Assembly: GCF_014650915.1 (NCBI RefSeq)
Contig: NZ_BMVW01000001.1
Location: forward strand, 310,001-374,000
Direction: 5' to 3'
DNA from: Streptomyces poonensis
GTDB lineage: Bacteria; Actinomycetota; Actinomycetes; Streptomycetales; Streptomycetaceae
DNA: 64,000 nt
In this document: positions 8,878 to 16,995 of the stretch, one piece after another
Layout of the letters: the number at the start of each line of letters is the position of its first letter
How positions within the stretch are numbered: the first letter of the stretch is position 1
Made by a program: the position numbers and the translations under genes
The notes under the pieces: generated by a model
Database searches by the model: none
Seen by the model: only the letters and a program-made list of their open reading frames with translations
Told to the model about the DNA's origin: nothing

Positions 8878-8901
8878 GGCCGCGGTCGCACGACCGCGGC
8901 C
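8878..8901 (-). terminator. second hairpin in the convergent gap
   Basis: A perfect 11-bp repeat (8878-8888 with 8891-8901) lies 68 nt past the stop of the minus-strand gene at 8969 and probably terminates it. It would work in both directions. Confidence 0.6.
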
Positions 8902-8968
8902 GACGTGGAGCTTGCCGCCCCTGTACATAACACCTCCCGCGTACGAGGCGGCAAGCTGCGCGGGCTGC

Positions 8969-9361
8969 TCAGCAGTCCCGGAGTTCCGGTGACTGGTTCA
9001 GCAGCTGGTTGCGGACCGAGGTGAAGCGGGCGAGCGTCTCGTCCACTGCGGGGTCCAGCGGGAAGACGGCCACCCGGTGGCAGTTCTGGAAGGCCAGCCG
9101 CACACCGAAGTGCCGCTGCAGCGCGCCGCGTATCGCGTCACTCGCGAGCGCACGCAGCAGCTGGCCACGTGCCTGCTCGTCCGGCGGCGGCGTCTGGTTG
9201 TCGGCGAAGTCTCCGCCGTCCACCTTCAGCTGGGCCACCAGGGAGCTGATCATCTCCCATGCAAAGGGCAGGGAGGTCCGGACGCAGTCGACGAAAGCGG
9301 CTTCGTCGACCTCGCCTCGCTCGGCCTGTTCGAGTAGGGCCGGTGAGACGTCGAGCGACAT
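8969..9361 (-). CDS. conserved small protein (SCO5389-type)
   Basis: This 130-residue acidic, soluble protein begins MSLDVSPALLEQAERGEVDE. It has a mostly helical pattern and two Cys residues, and no catalytic motif I can name. I recall a Streptomyces family named after SCO5389 next to nucS, which this matches in size and position; the function is unknown. The ATG at 9361 is preceded by AGAGGAGA at a good distance. An upstream in-frame start at 9454 would include a Pro/Arg-rich stretch unlike the rest. A GC hairpin lies just upstream in its leader. Confidence 0.75.
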   Translation of the reverse strand: MSLDVSPALLEQAERGEVDEAAFVDCVRTSLPFAWEMISSLVAQLKVDGGDFADNQTPPPDEQARGQLLRALASDAIRGALQRHFGVRLAFQNCHRVAVFPLDPAVDETLARFTSVRNQLLNQSPELRDC

Positions 9362-9377
9362 GGGTTCTCCTCTCGCA

Positions 9378-9395
9378 CCCCCGCGGGAGCGGGGG
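9378..9395 (-). promoter_or_regulatory. GC hairpin in the leader of the SCO5389-type gene
   Basis: A 7-bp perfect stem (9378-9384 with 9389-9395, 4-nt loop) ends about 6 nt before the ribosome-binding site. It could occlude or insulate translation. The rest of this 310-nt divergent gap has three copies of GCATCGCG or its reverse complement (9417-9424, 9442-9449, 9470-9477) arranged as inverted repeats. These are possible regulator sites. Confidence 0.4.
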
Positions 9396-9657
9396 TTGAC
9401 GGACAAGGCGGGAGCCCGCGATGCGACCACTCTGCGTACATGCATCGCGACCACCTGTTTCCACCGTAAGCATCGCGGGGAGGCGACACCAGAAGAGAAG
9501 GGCTCAGATAGTCACAATCAGCCATTAATGATCTAAGTTGCCTACGGCACGTGACAATTGCCAGGCACATGCGCCGCGCGGAACGTCGCATACCGCTCCG
9601 GGGGGCGCACGCGTCGGCGGTGAGGTGGGCGAATCGCGTCCGCCGAGGGGTGTCGAG

Positions 9658-9663
9658 TAGCGT
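9658..9663 (+). promoter_or_regulatory. -10 box TAGCGT for leaderless nucS
   Basis: TAGCGT ends 8 nt before the nucS ATG and no Shine-Dalgarno sequence intervenes. This is the same arrangement as at 2953. Confidence 0.55.
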
Positions 9664-9671
9664 TTCCGACC

Positions 9672-10343
9672 ATGCGTCTCGTCATTGCCCGGTGCTCCGT
9701 CGATTACGCCGGCCGGCTCACCGCCCACCTGCCCTCGGCCCCCCGTCTGATCCTGGTGAAGGCGGACGGCAGTGTGTCGATCCACGCCGACGACCGGGCC
9801 TACAAGCCCCTGAACTGGATGTCGCCGCCCTGCACGCTGAAGGAGGGCACCGGGGACGAGGAAGGCGTCTGGACGGTCGTCAACAAGGCCGGCGAGAAGC
9901 TGATCATCACGATGGAGGAGATCCTCCACGACTCCTCGCACGAGCTCGGTGTCGATCCCGGCCTGATCAAGGACGGTGTGGAGGCGCATCTGCAGGAGCT
10001 GCTCGCCGACCGCATCGAGACCCTCGGCGAGGGCTACACGCTCATCCGCCGCGAGTACATGACGGCCATCGGCCCCGTCGACATCCTGTGCCGCGACGCC
10101 GAGGGGCAGACCGTGGCCGTCGAGATCAAGCGGCGCGGGGAGATTGACGGAGTCGAACAACTGACCCGTTACCTAGACCTGCTGAACCGGGACCCCCACC
10201 TCGCGCCGGTCCGCGGCATCTTCGCGGCCCAGGAGATCAAGCCCCAGGCCCGCGTCCTCGCCACGGACCGCGGCATCGGGTGCCAGACCCTCGACTACGA
10301 CGCGCTGCGAGGCATCGAGGACGACAAACTTCGCTTGTTCTGA
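9672..10343 (+). CDS. nucS: NucS/EndoMS mismatch-specific endonuclease
   Basis: This 223-residue protein matches the actinobacterial NucS family. NucS replaces MutS/MutL by cutting both strands at mismatches, and so limits mutation and recombination between diverged DNA. The N-terminal DNA-binding half starts [16 protein letters not shown]. The C-terminal nuclease core has GPVDILCRD and VAVEIKRRG, giving catalytic Asp137, Glu151 and Lys153. The protein ends in LRLF, the type of C-terminal motif used to contact the beta clamp. Length equals that of known NucS proteins. The start lacks a ribosome-binding site and fits a leaderless transcript. Confidence 0.95.
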   Translation: MRLVIARCSVDYAGRLTAHLPSAPRLILVKADGSVSIHADDRAYKPLNWMSPPCTLKEGTGDEEGVWTVVNKAGEKLIITMEEILHDSSHELGVDPGLIKDGVEAHLQELLADRIETLGEGYTLIRREYMTAIGPVDILCRDAEGQTVAVEIKRRGEIDGVEQLTRYLDLLNRDPHLAPVRGIFAAQEIKPQARVLATDRGIGCQTLDYDALRGIEDDKLRLF

Positions 10344-10357
10344 GCGGTACGTTTACG

Positions 10358-10397
10358 GCCGAGGGCCGGGTCCGTGATATCGGCCCCGGCCCTCGGC
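10358..10397 (+). terminator. terminator between nucS and the convergent ATPase gene
   Basis: A 13-bp inverted repeat (10358-10370 with 10385-10397) lies 15 nt after the nucS stop. It is likely bidirectional and is part of the duplicated segment described next. Confidence 0.75.
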
Positions 10398-10794
10398 TTC
10401 ACTCCCGCCGCCCCGGTACGGAACGAACCGTCACCGCACGCGCACCCGTCAGACGCTCACCGCATCCCCGGCCGAACCGGCACCGCGCCGCTCCGCGGAG
10501 CACTGGCCGGGCCACTGGTGGGCACCGCGGTCCCCCGGTGACGAGGCCATGAGCACCGCGGCCCACCGGGGAGGAGTCCGCCGGCGGCCGGACCACCGGC
10601 CAGGACCGACGGCCGGACCACCGGCCACAACCGAGGGCCGGATCCCCGACCTCAGGACCCGGCCCTCAGTTTCGCTCCCGTCACTCCCGTACGAGACCGT
10701 CACCGCACGCACACCCGTCAGACGCTCACCGCATCCCCGGCCGAACCGGCACCGCCGCTCTGCGGAGCACTGGCCGAGCCGCTGGTGGGCACCG
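10361..10794. repeat. direct duplication of the 3' end and terminator of the P-loop ATPase gene
   Basis: Segment 10633-10794 (last codons, stop and downstream hairpin of the minus-strand ATPase gene) recurs in diverged form at 10361-10527, about 269 bp away. Bases 10443-10485 and 10712-10754 are identical or nearly so over 43 nt and include the stop codon context for the end GSAGDAVSV. Each copy carries a GAGGGCCGG/CCGGCCCTC hairpin. The duplication fills most of the 374-nt gap between nucS and the ATPase gene; no separate gene is supported there. Confidence 0.8.
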
Positions 10795-13351
10795 GGTCGC
10801 CGGCGGTCGGGCTGCCGGCCGAGGCGGTCGTCTGCGAGGGAGGCGAGTCGTCCGGCTCCGGTTCGTCGGGCTCGGTGGTCGGATCCGTGGGACCCGTGGG
10901 GTCCGTGGGTTCCGACGGACCCGTCGAGGGGACGTCGGGCGACTCCGAACCCGGGTCGGTCTCCGGCGGCGGCGACGGCTTGCCGGGCGCGGACGGCGAC
11001 TTCGAGGGCGTCCTCGACGGGGGCTTCGCCGGGTCGTCCGGCCGCTGCGTACCGCTCGGCTCGTCCGACGGTTCGGCGCTGTCGGCCGGGGTCGGGTCGT
11101 CCGACGTGCCGTAGGTGCCGTCCGGTCCCGGGTTCGTGGGCGTGCTCATGATGCGCGGCTCGTCGTTCCCGCCCTCCTTCACGCGGTCCGCGCCCAGGCC
11201 GCCGTCGTCGGCCCCCTGGCTGGCCGACGGATCGACCCCGACCTGCTCGGAGGGGACGCCGCCACCGCCGTCGGAGGTGGCGCCCAGCGTCACCACGGTG
11301 CCGAGCACGGCGGCGAGCAGCGCGCCCGCACCGGCCGCCACCAGGTTGCGCCGGGTGCCGCTGACCAGCCGGCCCTTGATGCCGCCCTTGGCCGTGGCGG
11401 CGCCGACGCGGTTCGTGACCACCGTGGAGGCGGTGTCGTCCGCCGCGGGCCGGGGCCCGGTGTACGCCGCGGCGAGGCCGGCCGGGACACCACCGGCGGG
11501 ACCGGCGGAGACACCCCCGACGGGAACGCCACCGGCCGGGACACCGCCGGGCGGCGACGCCGACTCCTCGTGCCGGGCGTCCGGCACCTCCTCCCCCGCC
11601 GCCGTGCGGCCGCCGGGCGGGGTGGCCCCGGAGCGATCGGCGACCAGGGCGAGGGCGCGGCGGCCGGCGACCGTGCCGCGCTTGTCGGCGAGGGCGCCGC
11701 GCAGCCCGATGGACGCCTCCAGTTCGGCGCGGGACCGCTCCAGCTGCCCGGTGCAGAGCGCGAGTATGCCCAGCTCATGGTGGAAGTAGGCCTGCTCGCC
11801 GACCTCACCGGCGAGCCGGGACGCCTCGGCGCCGGACCGCAGCGCCCGCTCCCAGGCGCCCCAGTCCAGCCCCGCGGCGAACGCGGGCGCGGCCTGCCGG
11901 GCGAGCCGCACGGCAGCGCTCTCCTCGCCCTCGCCGGGAGGCGTCGTCAGCGGTACCAGCAGGGTCAGCGCGGCCAGGATCGCGTCCGCCTCGGCCGAGA
12001 CCCGCTCGGGTGTGACCGAGGGGTGCCCGGCCCACCAGGAGTAGTGCTGGGCGGCGGTGACGGCGCGCTCGTCGGCGCCCTCGCCGTACCCGGCGTCCTC
12101 CAGCTGCAGCTGCACTCCGGCCGCGAGCCGGTAGCGGGCGCCGACCGGGGTGACCAGTGCGCTGTTCACGAGTTCGGCGAGTGCCGCGTCCGCGTGGGTG
12201 TCCCCCACCAGCGCGGGCAGATGCGCCTGGTGCGGCACCTCCCCGCCGAGCGCCACCGCGAACCTCAGCGTCTCGCGCGCCGACTCGCTCAGCCGGGACG
12301 CGAGCAGCGCGGCGGGCGCGGCGGCCTCGGCGAGCGACGGCAGGGGCATGTCCCCGGCGTCCCCGCCGTGGAAGTGCCCCGGCTCGGACGACTGCCCAGC
12401 GGCCGGGGCCTCCGCGAAGACACCGGCGTCGTCGAAGGCGTCCGCCTCGGCGCGCAGCCGGTCCCGCTGCCGCAGCAGCGCTCCGGCCTGCATGAACCTG
12501 AGCGGCAGGCCCTCGGACTCGAACCAGAGGTCACCCGCCCAGTTGGCCTCGTCCTCGGTGAGGACCCGGCCGATGGCACGCTCCAGCAGCTTCACACCGC
12601 CGTCGCGGTCGAGTCCGCCGAGGAAGACCTCTTCGAGGGGGGAGTCGCCGGTCGGCGCGGGCACCTCGGGCGTGGCGGCGATCAGGAACGCGCACTCGGG
12701 GGTCGCGTCGAGCAGTTCGTCGAGCGCGCTGCCGCCGAACTCCACGTCGTCCAGGACGACGACCGCGCCGATCTCGCGGACGTGCTCCCGGAGTTCGTCC
12801 TCCGCGAGCCGGTGGAGCGGGGCCTTGTGGACGGCGGCGAAGAGGTCGTACAGCAGGTCCGTGGCGGTGCGCCGGTGGCCGGTCAGGCGGACGACGCCGT
12901 CGGGGGCGAGGTCCGCGCAGTCCTCGGCCACCAGGTCGAGCAGCGCGGTGCGGCCGGAACCCGAGGGGCCGGTGAGACGGACGGAGCGGCCGCGCGCGAG
13001 GAGCCGTACGAGCCGCTCGCGTTCCTCCTCCCGCTGGAGCAGCGGCAGCCGGGGCCGGGAGGGCCCGGCCGGGACGGGCGGACGCGCGGCGCGGTCGGCC
13101 TCGGCACGCTCGTCGGCCGGGTACTTCTCGGGCCGGCCGGGACGTTCCCCGGGCGGGCAGTTCTCGATCTCGCTGCCGTCGACGGGGTTCACGGTGAGCA
13201 GGAAGTCGCCCGTGACGACCTGGACGGTACGGGCGAGGGCCGGAGCATGCTGGCCGAAATCCGGTGTCAGCGCGTCACGTGGCGGGCGCGCGCGAGGCGC
13301 TGGGCCGCCGTCGTGGCCGTACTCTTCCGGTTCCCGGTTCATCGGGTCCAT
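10718..13351 (-). CDS. P-loop (NB-ARC/AAA-like) ATPase with a membrane anchor and Pro/Ser/Thr-rich tail
   Basis: This 877-residue protein has Walker A GPSGSGRT near residues 128-135, Walker B VVVLDDV near 197-203, and a helical regulatory region like STAND/LuxR-family ATPases. No DNA-binding domain is seen. A single membrane helix is near residues 670-690, preceded by basic residues (SGTRRN). The last 187 residues are Asp/Pro/Ser/Thr/Gly-rich and probably extracytoplasmic. It may be a signalling or wall-associated ATPase; the function is unknown. The ATG at 13351 is chosen for its GGGGGG at 8 nt; a nearby ATG at 13342 is possible. Its 3' end is partly duplicated downstream. Confidence 0.8.
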   Translation of the reverse strand: MDPMNREPEEYGHDGGPAPRARPPRDALTPDFGQHAPALARTVQVVTGDFLLTVNPVDGSEIENCPPGERPGRPEKYPADERAEADRAARPPVPAGPSRPRLPLLQREEERERLVRLLARGRSVRLTGPSGSGRTALLDLVAEDCADLAPDGVVRLTGHRRTATDLLYDLFAAVHKAPLHRLAEDELREHVREIGAVVVLDDVEFGGSALDELLDATPECAFLIAATPEVPAPTGDSPLEEVFLGGLDRDGGVKLLERAIGRVLTEDEANWAGDLWFESEGLPLRFMQAGALLRQRDRLRAEADAFDDAGVFAEAPAAGQSSEPGHFHGGDAGDMPLPSLAEAAAPAALLASRLSESARETLRFAVALGGEVPHQAHLPALVGDTHADAALAELVNSALVTPVGARYRLAAGVQLQLEDAGYGEGADERAVTAAQHYSWWAGHPSVTPERVSAEADAILAALTLLVPLTTPPGEGEESAAVRLARQAAPAFAAGLDWGAWERALRSGAEASRLAGEVGEQAYFHHELGILALCTGQLERSRAELEASIGLRGALADKRGTVAGRRALALVADRSGATPPGGRTAAGEEVPDARHEESASPPGGVPAGGVPVGGVSAGPAGGVPAGLAAAYTGPRPAADDTASTVVTNRVGAATAKGGIKGRLVSGTRRNLVAAGAGALLAAVLGTVVTLGATSDGGGGVPSEQVGVDPSASQGADDGGLGADRVKEGGNDEPRIMSTPTNPGPDGTYGTSDDPTPADSAEPSDEPSGTQRPDDPAKPPSRTPSKSPSAPGKPSPPPETDPGSESPDVPSTGPSEPTDPTGPTDPTTEPDEPEPDDSPPSQTTASAGSPTAGDPVPTSGSASAPQSGGAGSAGDAVSV

Positions 13352-13683
13352 AGGTTTCGCCCCCCAAAGCGTCGTGTGCTTCCTCAGCCCCTCCCGGCCG
13401 TGCCGCACACCACGCTGTCGCTTCTGGTCCGGTGCCCACTCGAGGGTGGTCGGGCAGCGGGCAGCCGAACCCTAAACCTTGGGTCAGTATCCCTGACCAG
13501 CCGGGGTACCGCGCCGCCCGAGACGTCACAGTCTCATGAGGATTGCGTGCGTGGTGCGTTCGTTTCCCGCTCATCCGGGTGTCCCGTGTCCGCGCTGTCA
13601 CACGTAACCCGTACGTGCCGTTATGGACGCCTGTTCACTCGCCGGTCGTCCGGCGCGCGGCGTACCGATTCACCCGGCCGTGG

Positions 13684-13766
13684 CCGGTCGTCACATGCGG
13701 TCGTGCACACGCGGCGGTCACACGCGGTCATCACACGGCGGTGGTCACGCGTGATGGTCACACGCG
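13684..13766. repeat. six degenerate 13-14-bp tandem repeats at the 3' end of the STAS gene
   Basis: Units resembling CGGTCRTCACACG are repeated head to tail about six times, and the last one contains the stop codon of the STAS gene. They sit in the 406-nt gap between the ATPase start and the STAS stop. The rest of that gap (13352-13683) shows no gene. Confidence 0.7.
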
Positions 13767-14081
13767 AGGCAGTGACTCCACCCCGATGCCGCCCTCGATG
13801 GCCAGGATCCGGTGCAGCCGGGTGGCCACCAGCAGGCGCTGCATCTGCGGCGGTACGTCCCGCAGCACCAGCCGCCGTCCGCACCGCCCCGCCCGCCGGT
13901 GGACGCCCATGATGACGCCGAGTCCGGTGGCGTCCCAGGAATCCAGCTCTGACAGATCGAGCACCAGGTCGCCGACTCCGTCGTCGACGGCCGAGTGCAG
14001 GACCGTACGGGCGTCCGCCGCGCTGCGTACGTCGAGGCGGCCCCCGACGACCAGCTCGGCGTGGTCGCCCCTGATGTACAT
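13758..14081 (-). CDS. STAS-domain protein (anti-sigma factor antagonist-like)
   Basis: This 107-residue single STAS domain runs from MYIRGDHAELVVGGRLDVRS to the C-terminus. Such proteins bind and neutralise anti-sigma factor kinases in sigma-B/BldG-type partner switches. The loop that normally holds the phosphorylated Ser (DS[ST]GLG) reads WDATGLG: Ala51 replaces the Ser, although Thr52 follows. The usual kinase control may therefore be absent or moved to the Thr. The ATG at 14081 has GGGGAG 6 nt upstream. No anti-sigma kinase lies nearby. Tandem repeats flank the gene on both sides. Confidence 0.85.
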   Translation of the reverse strand: MYIRGDHAELVVGGRLDVRSAADARTVLHSAVDDGVGDLVLDLSELDSWDATGLGVIMGVHRRAGRCGRRLVLRDVPPQMQRLLVATRLHRILAIEGGIGVESLPRV

Positions 14082-14106
14082 ATGCGCTCCCCGCGAGTGG
14101 GTCTCG

Positions 14107-14184
14107 TACGCCGGTCGTCGCCGGATCACGCCGGTCGTGCCCGGCTCGCGCCGGTCGTGGTCCGGTCACGCCGGCGTTGTCCGG
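14107..14184. repeat. four 19-20-bp tandem repeats upstream of the STAS gene
   Basis: Units at 14107, 14126, 14146 and 14166 share a core CGCCGGTCGT followed by a CCGG. They lie in the STAS gene's upstream region and could be protein-binding sites or simply a slipped repeat. Confidence 0.7.
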
Positions 14185-14188
14185 TGAT

Positions 14189-14223
14189 GCAACCTCTGAC
14201 GGCACAGGAACCCCAGAGGTTGC
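14189..14223 (-). terminator. inverted repeat after the 3-hydroxyacyl-CoA dehydrogenase gene
   Basis: A 10-bp perfect stem (14189-14198 with 14214-14223) with a 15-nt loop lies 86 nt past the stop of the upstream gene. The long loop makes this weaker than the other terminators. Confidence 0.5.
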
Positions 14224-14308
14224 CTTCTGTAAGCGAACCGATACCGAATTCACCTCAACGCGTGACGCCGGATGAGGTTTGTGCGGTTCGCATGGCATCG
14301 GTGCCGGG

Positions 14309-15157
14309 TCAGTGCTTGTAGAAGCCCTGCCCGCTCTTGCGGCCGAAGTCACCGGCGTCCACCATCCGGCGCATCAGCTCCGGCGGGGCGAACTTCTCGT
14401 CCTGCGACTCGGTGTAGATGTTGCTGGTGGCGTGCAGCAGGATGTCGATGCCGGTGAGGTCGGCGGTGGCCAGGGGGCCCATGGCGTGCCCGAAGCCCAG
14501 CTTGCAGGCGAGGTCGATGTCCTCGGCACTGGCCACGCCCGACTCGTAGAGCTTGGCGGCCTCCACGACGAGGGCGGAGATGAGCCGGGTGGTGACGAAG
14601 CCGGCCACGTCGCGGTTGACGACGATGCAGGTCTTACCGACGGACTCGGCGAACTCCCGTGCGATGGCGAGAGTTTCGTCGCTGGTCTTGTACCCACGGA
14701 CGAGTTCGCAGAGCTGCATCATGGGCACCGGCGAGAAGAAGTGCGTGCCCACGACCCGCTCCGGCCGCCCGGTGACCGCCGCGATCTTGGTGATCGGGAT
14801 GGCGGAGGTGTTGGAGGCGAGCACGGTCTCGTCCCGGACGAGCTTGTCGAGCGCCCGGAAGATCTCGTGCTTGACCTCCAGCTTCTCGAAGACGGCCTCG
14901 ACCACGACGTCCGCGTCGGCGACGGCGTCGAGGTCGGTCGTCGGGGTGATCCGCGCGAGGGCCGCCGCCGCGTCCACCTCCGCGAGCTTCCCCTTGGCGA
15001 CGAACTTGTCGTACGACGCCTTGATGCCGTCGGTGCCACGCGTCAGCGCCTCGTCGGTGACGTCGCGCAGGACGACGTCCCAGCCCGCCTGGGCGGAGAC
15101 CTGGGCGATTCCGGATCCCATGAGACCGGCTCCGATGACGGCGAGCTTCCGTGCCAC
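14309..15157 (-). CDS. 3-hydroxybutyryl-CoA dehydrogenase
   Basis: This 282-residue enzyme oxidises or reduces 3-hydroxyacyl-CoA with NAD(P). The N-terminal Rossmann motif is VIGAGLMGSG. SNTSAIPITKIAA and GTHFFSPVPMMQLCE carry the catalytic His region of the family. The C-terminal half (VNRDVAGFVTTRL, GHAMGPLATADLTG) is the dimerisation domain. The GTG at 15157 is favoured by AGGGGAG at 7 nt. An ATG at 15214 would add 19 residues not typical of the family. It is monocistronic here, with likely roles in fatty-acid, polyhydroxybutyrate or ethylmalonyl-CoA metabolism. Confidence 0.9.
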   Translation of the reverse strand: MARKLAVIGAGLMGSGIAQVSAQAGWDVVLRDVTDEALTRGTDGIKASYDKFVAKGKLAEVDAAAALARITPTTDLDAVADADVVVEAVFEKLEVKHEIFRALDKLVRDETVLASNTSAIPITKIAAVTGRPERVVGTHFFSPVPMMQLCELVRGYKTSDETLAIAREFAESVGKTCIVVNRDVAGFVTTRLISALVVEAAKLYESGVASAEDIDLACKLGFGHAMGPLATADLTGIDILLHATSNIYTESQDEKFAPPELMRRMVDAGDFGRKSGQGFYKH

Positions 15158-15473
15158 TGTGCGACTCCCCTGGTACGCGCTGTCGGCCTCGTGCCGACGT
15201 TCTGCCTTCGTCATGTCTCTTCGGCGGACATTAGCGCTCGTGCGGGGCTGTGTGACCCGTAAGTAATGCGCGTCACGTCTCACATGACGGACATCACACC
15301 GGCGGGAGTGACCGGGTCCCTCGTACGGCCCAGTTGAGTGCCCCCGGCCCCAACAGCCCCTTGCCCCCGCCGAGGTCCGCGGGGCATCCACCGCCGCCCG
15401 GAGCGCGGCGGACCCGCGCGGCGGACGCACGCGGCGGCCGGCCCACGGGGCTTTCGCCCGGCCGGGAGGTAAC

Positions 15474-15479
15474 TACGCT
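15474..15479 (+). promoter_or_regulatory. -10 box TACGCT for leaderless pduO
   Basis: TACGCT ends 6 nt before the ATG at 15486 and no ribosome-binding site fits that start. Confidence 0.55.
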
Positions 15480-15485
15480 GGCCGC

Positions 15486-16058
15486 ATGGTCAATCTGACG
15501 CGCATCTACACGAGGACCGGCGACAAGGGCACCACGAACCTCGGTGACATGAGCCGGGTGCCCAAGACCGATCCGCGGATCACCGCGTACGCCGACGCCA
15601 ACGAGGCCAACGCGGTCATCGGCACGGCGATCGCGCTCGGCGGCCTCGACGAGGAGGTCGTGGAGGTCCTCACCCGGGTGCAGAACGACCTGTTCGACGT
15701 CGGGGCCGATCTGTCGACGCCCGTCGTGGAGAACCCGGAGTTCCCGCCGCTGCGCGTCGAGCAGTTCTACGTCGACAAGCTGGAGGCGGACTGCGACCGC
15801 TTCAACGAGCGGCTGGAGAAGCTGCGCTCCTTCATCCTCCCCGGCGGCACCCCCGGCGCGGCCCTGCTGCACCAGGCGTGCACGGTCGTCCGCCGTGCGG
15901 AGCGGTCGACGTGGGCGGCGCTGGAGGTGCACGGGGACACCATGAACCCCCTGACCGCCACCTACCTCAACCGGCTGTCGGACCTGCTGTTCATCCTGGC
16001 CCGCACGGCCAACAAGGAAGTCGGCGACGTGCTGTGGGTGCCGGGCGGGGAGCGCTGA
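15486..16058 (+). CDS. pduO: PduO-type corrinoid (cob(I)alamin) adenosyltransferase
   Basis: This 190-residue protein transfers the 5'-deoxyadenosyl group of ATP to cobalt of cob(I)alamin, making coenzyme B12. The N-terminal signature RIYTRTGDKGTTNLGDM matches the ATP-binding loop of the PduO family. FILPGGTPGAALLHQACTVVRRAER provides the conserved Arg and Glu near the active site. Its neighbourhood contains no other cobalamin gene. The product would serve B12 enzymes such as methylmalonyl-CoA mutase. Confidence 0.93.
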   Translation: MVNLTRIYTRTGDKGTTNLGDMSRVPKTDPRITAYADANEANAVIGTAIALGGLDEEVVEVLTRVQNDLFDVGADLSTPVVENPEFPPLRVEQFYVDKLEADCDRFNERLEKLRSFILPGGTPGAALLHQACTVVRRAERSTWAALEVHGDTMNPLTATYLNRLSDLLFILARTANKEVGDVLWVPGGER

Positions 16059-16064
16059 GGTCCG

Positions 16065-16259
16065 CTACCGGCGCGCGGACAACGCTCGTGACCGGTACAG
16101 GCCCGTTGCGAGCAGCACGCCCCCGACGCACATCATCACCACGCCCACCTTCGCCGACGTGACCACCGGAATCTCCACGTCTCCGGTGAACAGCCACAGG
16201 ACCAGACCGGTCACGAAGGTGACCGCTCCCTCCAGCAGGTCCCTGGTCGCCCGGCTCAT
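16065..16259 (-). CDS. small two-helix membrane protein (DUF5708-like)
   Basis: This 64-residue protein has two hydrophobic helices, about residues 11-26 and 36-54, separated by a short DVEIPVVTSAK loop, with a basic C-terminus. I believe it belongs to a small Streptomyces family (DUF5708) but cannot verify this. It overlaps the next upstream gene by ATGA, so the two are co-translated. The function is unknown. Confidence 0.65.
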   Translation of the reverse strand: MSRATRDLLEGAVTFVTGLVLWLFTGDVEIPVVTSAKVGVVMMCVGGVLLATGLYRSRALSARR

Positions 16260-16837
16260 CGGCGCACCCGCTCCTTGGAAGTGATCGGTTGCTCCCGCGC
16301 TCCCTCCGGGGCCTTCTTCGGGAACACCAGGTACGCAAGGGCGACCAGGCCGTGGATGCCGGCGGTCCGGAGCGCCGCCCACTGGAAGGCTCGCAGGGAC
16401 GAGACGTCACCCTCGTCGCCGACGTACCAGACCGCGCCCTCGAGCAGCGCGCACGCCACGGCCGCCGCCAGGACCGTACGCAGCCACAGGCGTCCCTCGT
16501 GCCGGGCCCGGGGCATGCCGTAGCGCGGGGGTTTCGGCGGAGGCGGGGCTCCGCCCAGGCGGTGGGCGGCGTGACCGTCGAGCCAGCGGATCGTGTAGTG
16601 GCCGTACGCGACCGTGAAGCCGATGTACAGCGCCGCCAGGCCGTGCTCCCAGCCCGGCTCGGCACCGTTCTTCAGGTCGATCGCCGTCACCACGAACAGC
16701 ACCAGCTCGAGGATCGGCTCGCACAGCAGCAGGGCCACGCTCGTACGGTGCCACCTCAGCAGATAGCGGACGGCCAGCCCGGCGGCCAGCAGTACCCAGA
16801 AGCCGACCTCGCAGACGACGATCAGCGTGACGATCAC
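16256..16837 (-). CDS. integral membrane protein of unknown function
   Basis: This 193-residue protein has about five hydrophobic segments (starting IVTLIVVCEVGFWVLLAAGL). A Pro-rich cytoplasmic loop lies near residue 100 and the tail is basic. The start is a GTG at 16837 with AGGAG 6 nt upstream. It forms a two-gene unit with the 64-residue protein and diverges from the histidine kinase gene. I recognise no family. Confidence 0.65.
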   Translation of the reverse strand: MIVTLIVVCEVGFWVLLAAGLAVRYLLRWHRTSVALLLCEPILELVLFVVTAIDLKNGAEPGWEHGLAALYIGFTVAYGHYTIRWLDGHAAHRLGGAPPPPKPPRYGMPRARHEGRLWLRTVLAAAVACALLEGAVWYVGDEGDVSSLRAFQWAALRTAGIHGLVALAYLVFPKKAPEGAREQPITSKERVRR

Positions 16838-16995
16838 GGCTCGCTCCTCTCGGTCACCCTTCCAGGCTGCCGTTCCGCAGCGCCGGGATCGTCGTCGGCG
16901 GTGACGAACTCGCGGTACATCGAAAGATGCAGTCCCGGACCGTCCCCGGGGATCAGGCGGAGGCCGGACGGGCCGTGTTGGATGGGAGCATGGCC

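Noticed and set aside
11570..13912. 780-codon plus-strand ORF opposite the ATPase gene
   Set aside because: Its product is a Gly/Arg/Val shadow without motifs; the minus strand carries Walker motifs and a ribosome-binding site.
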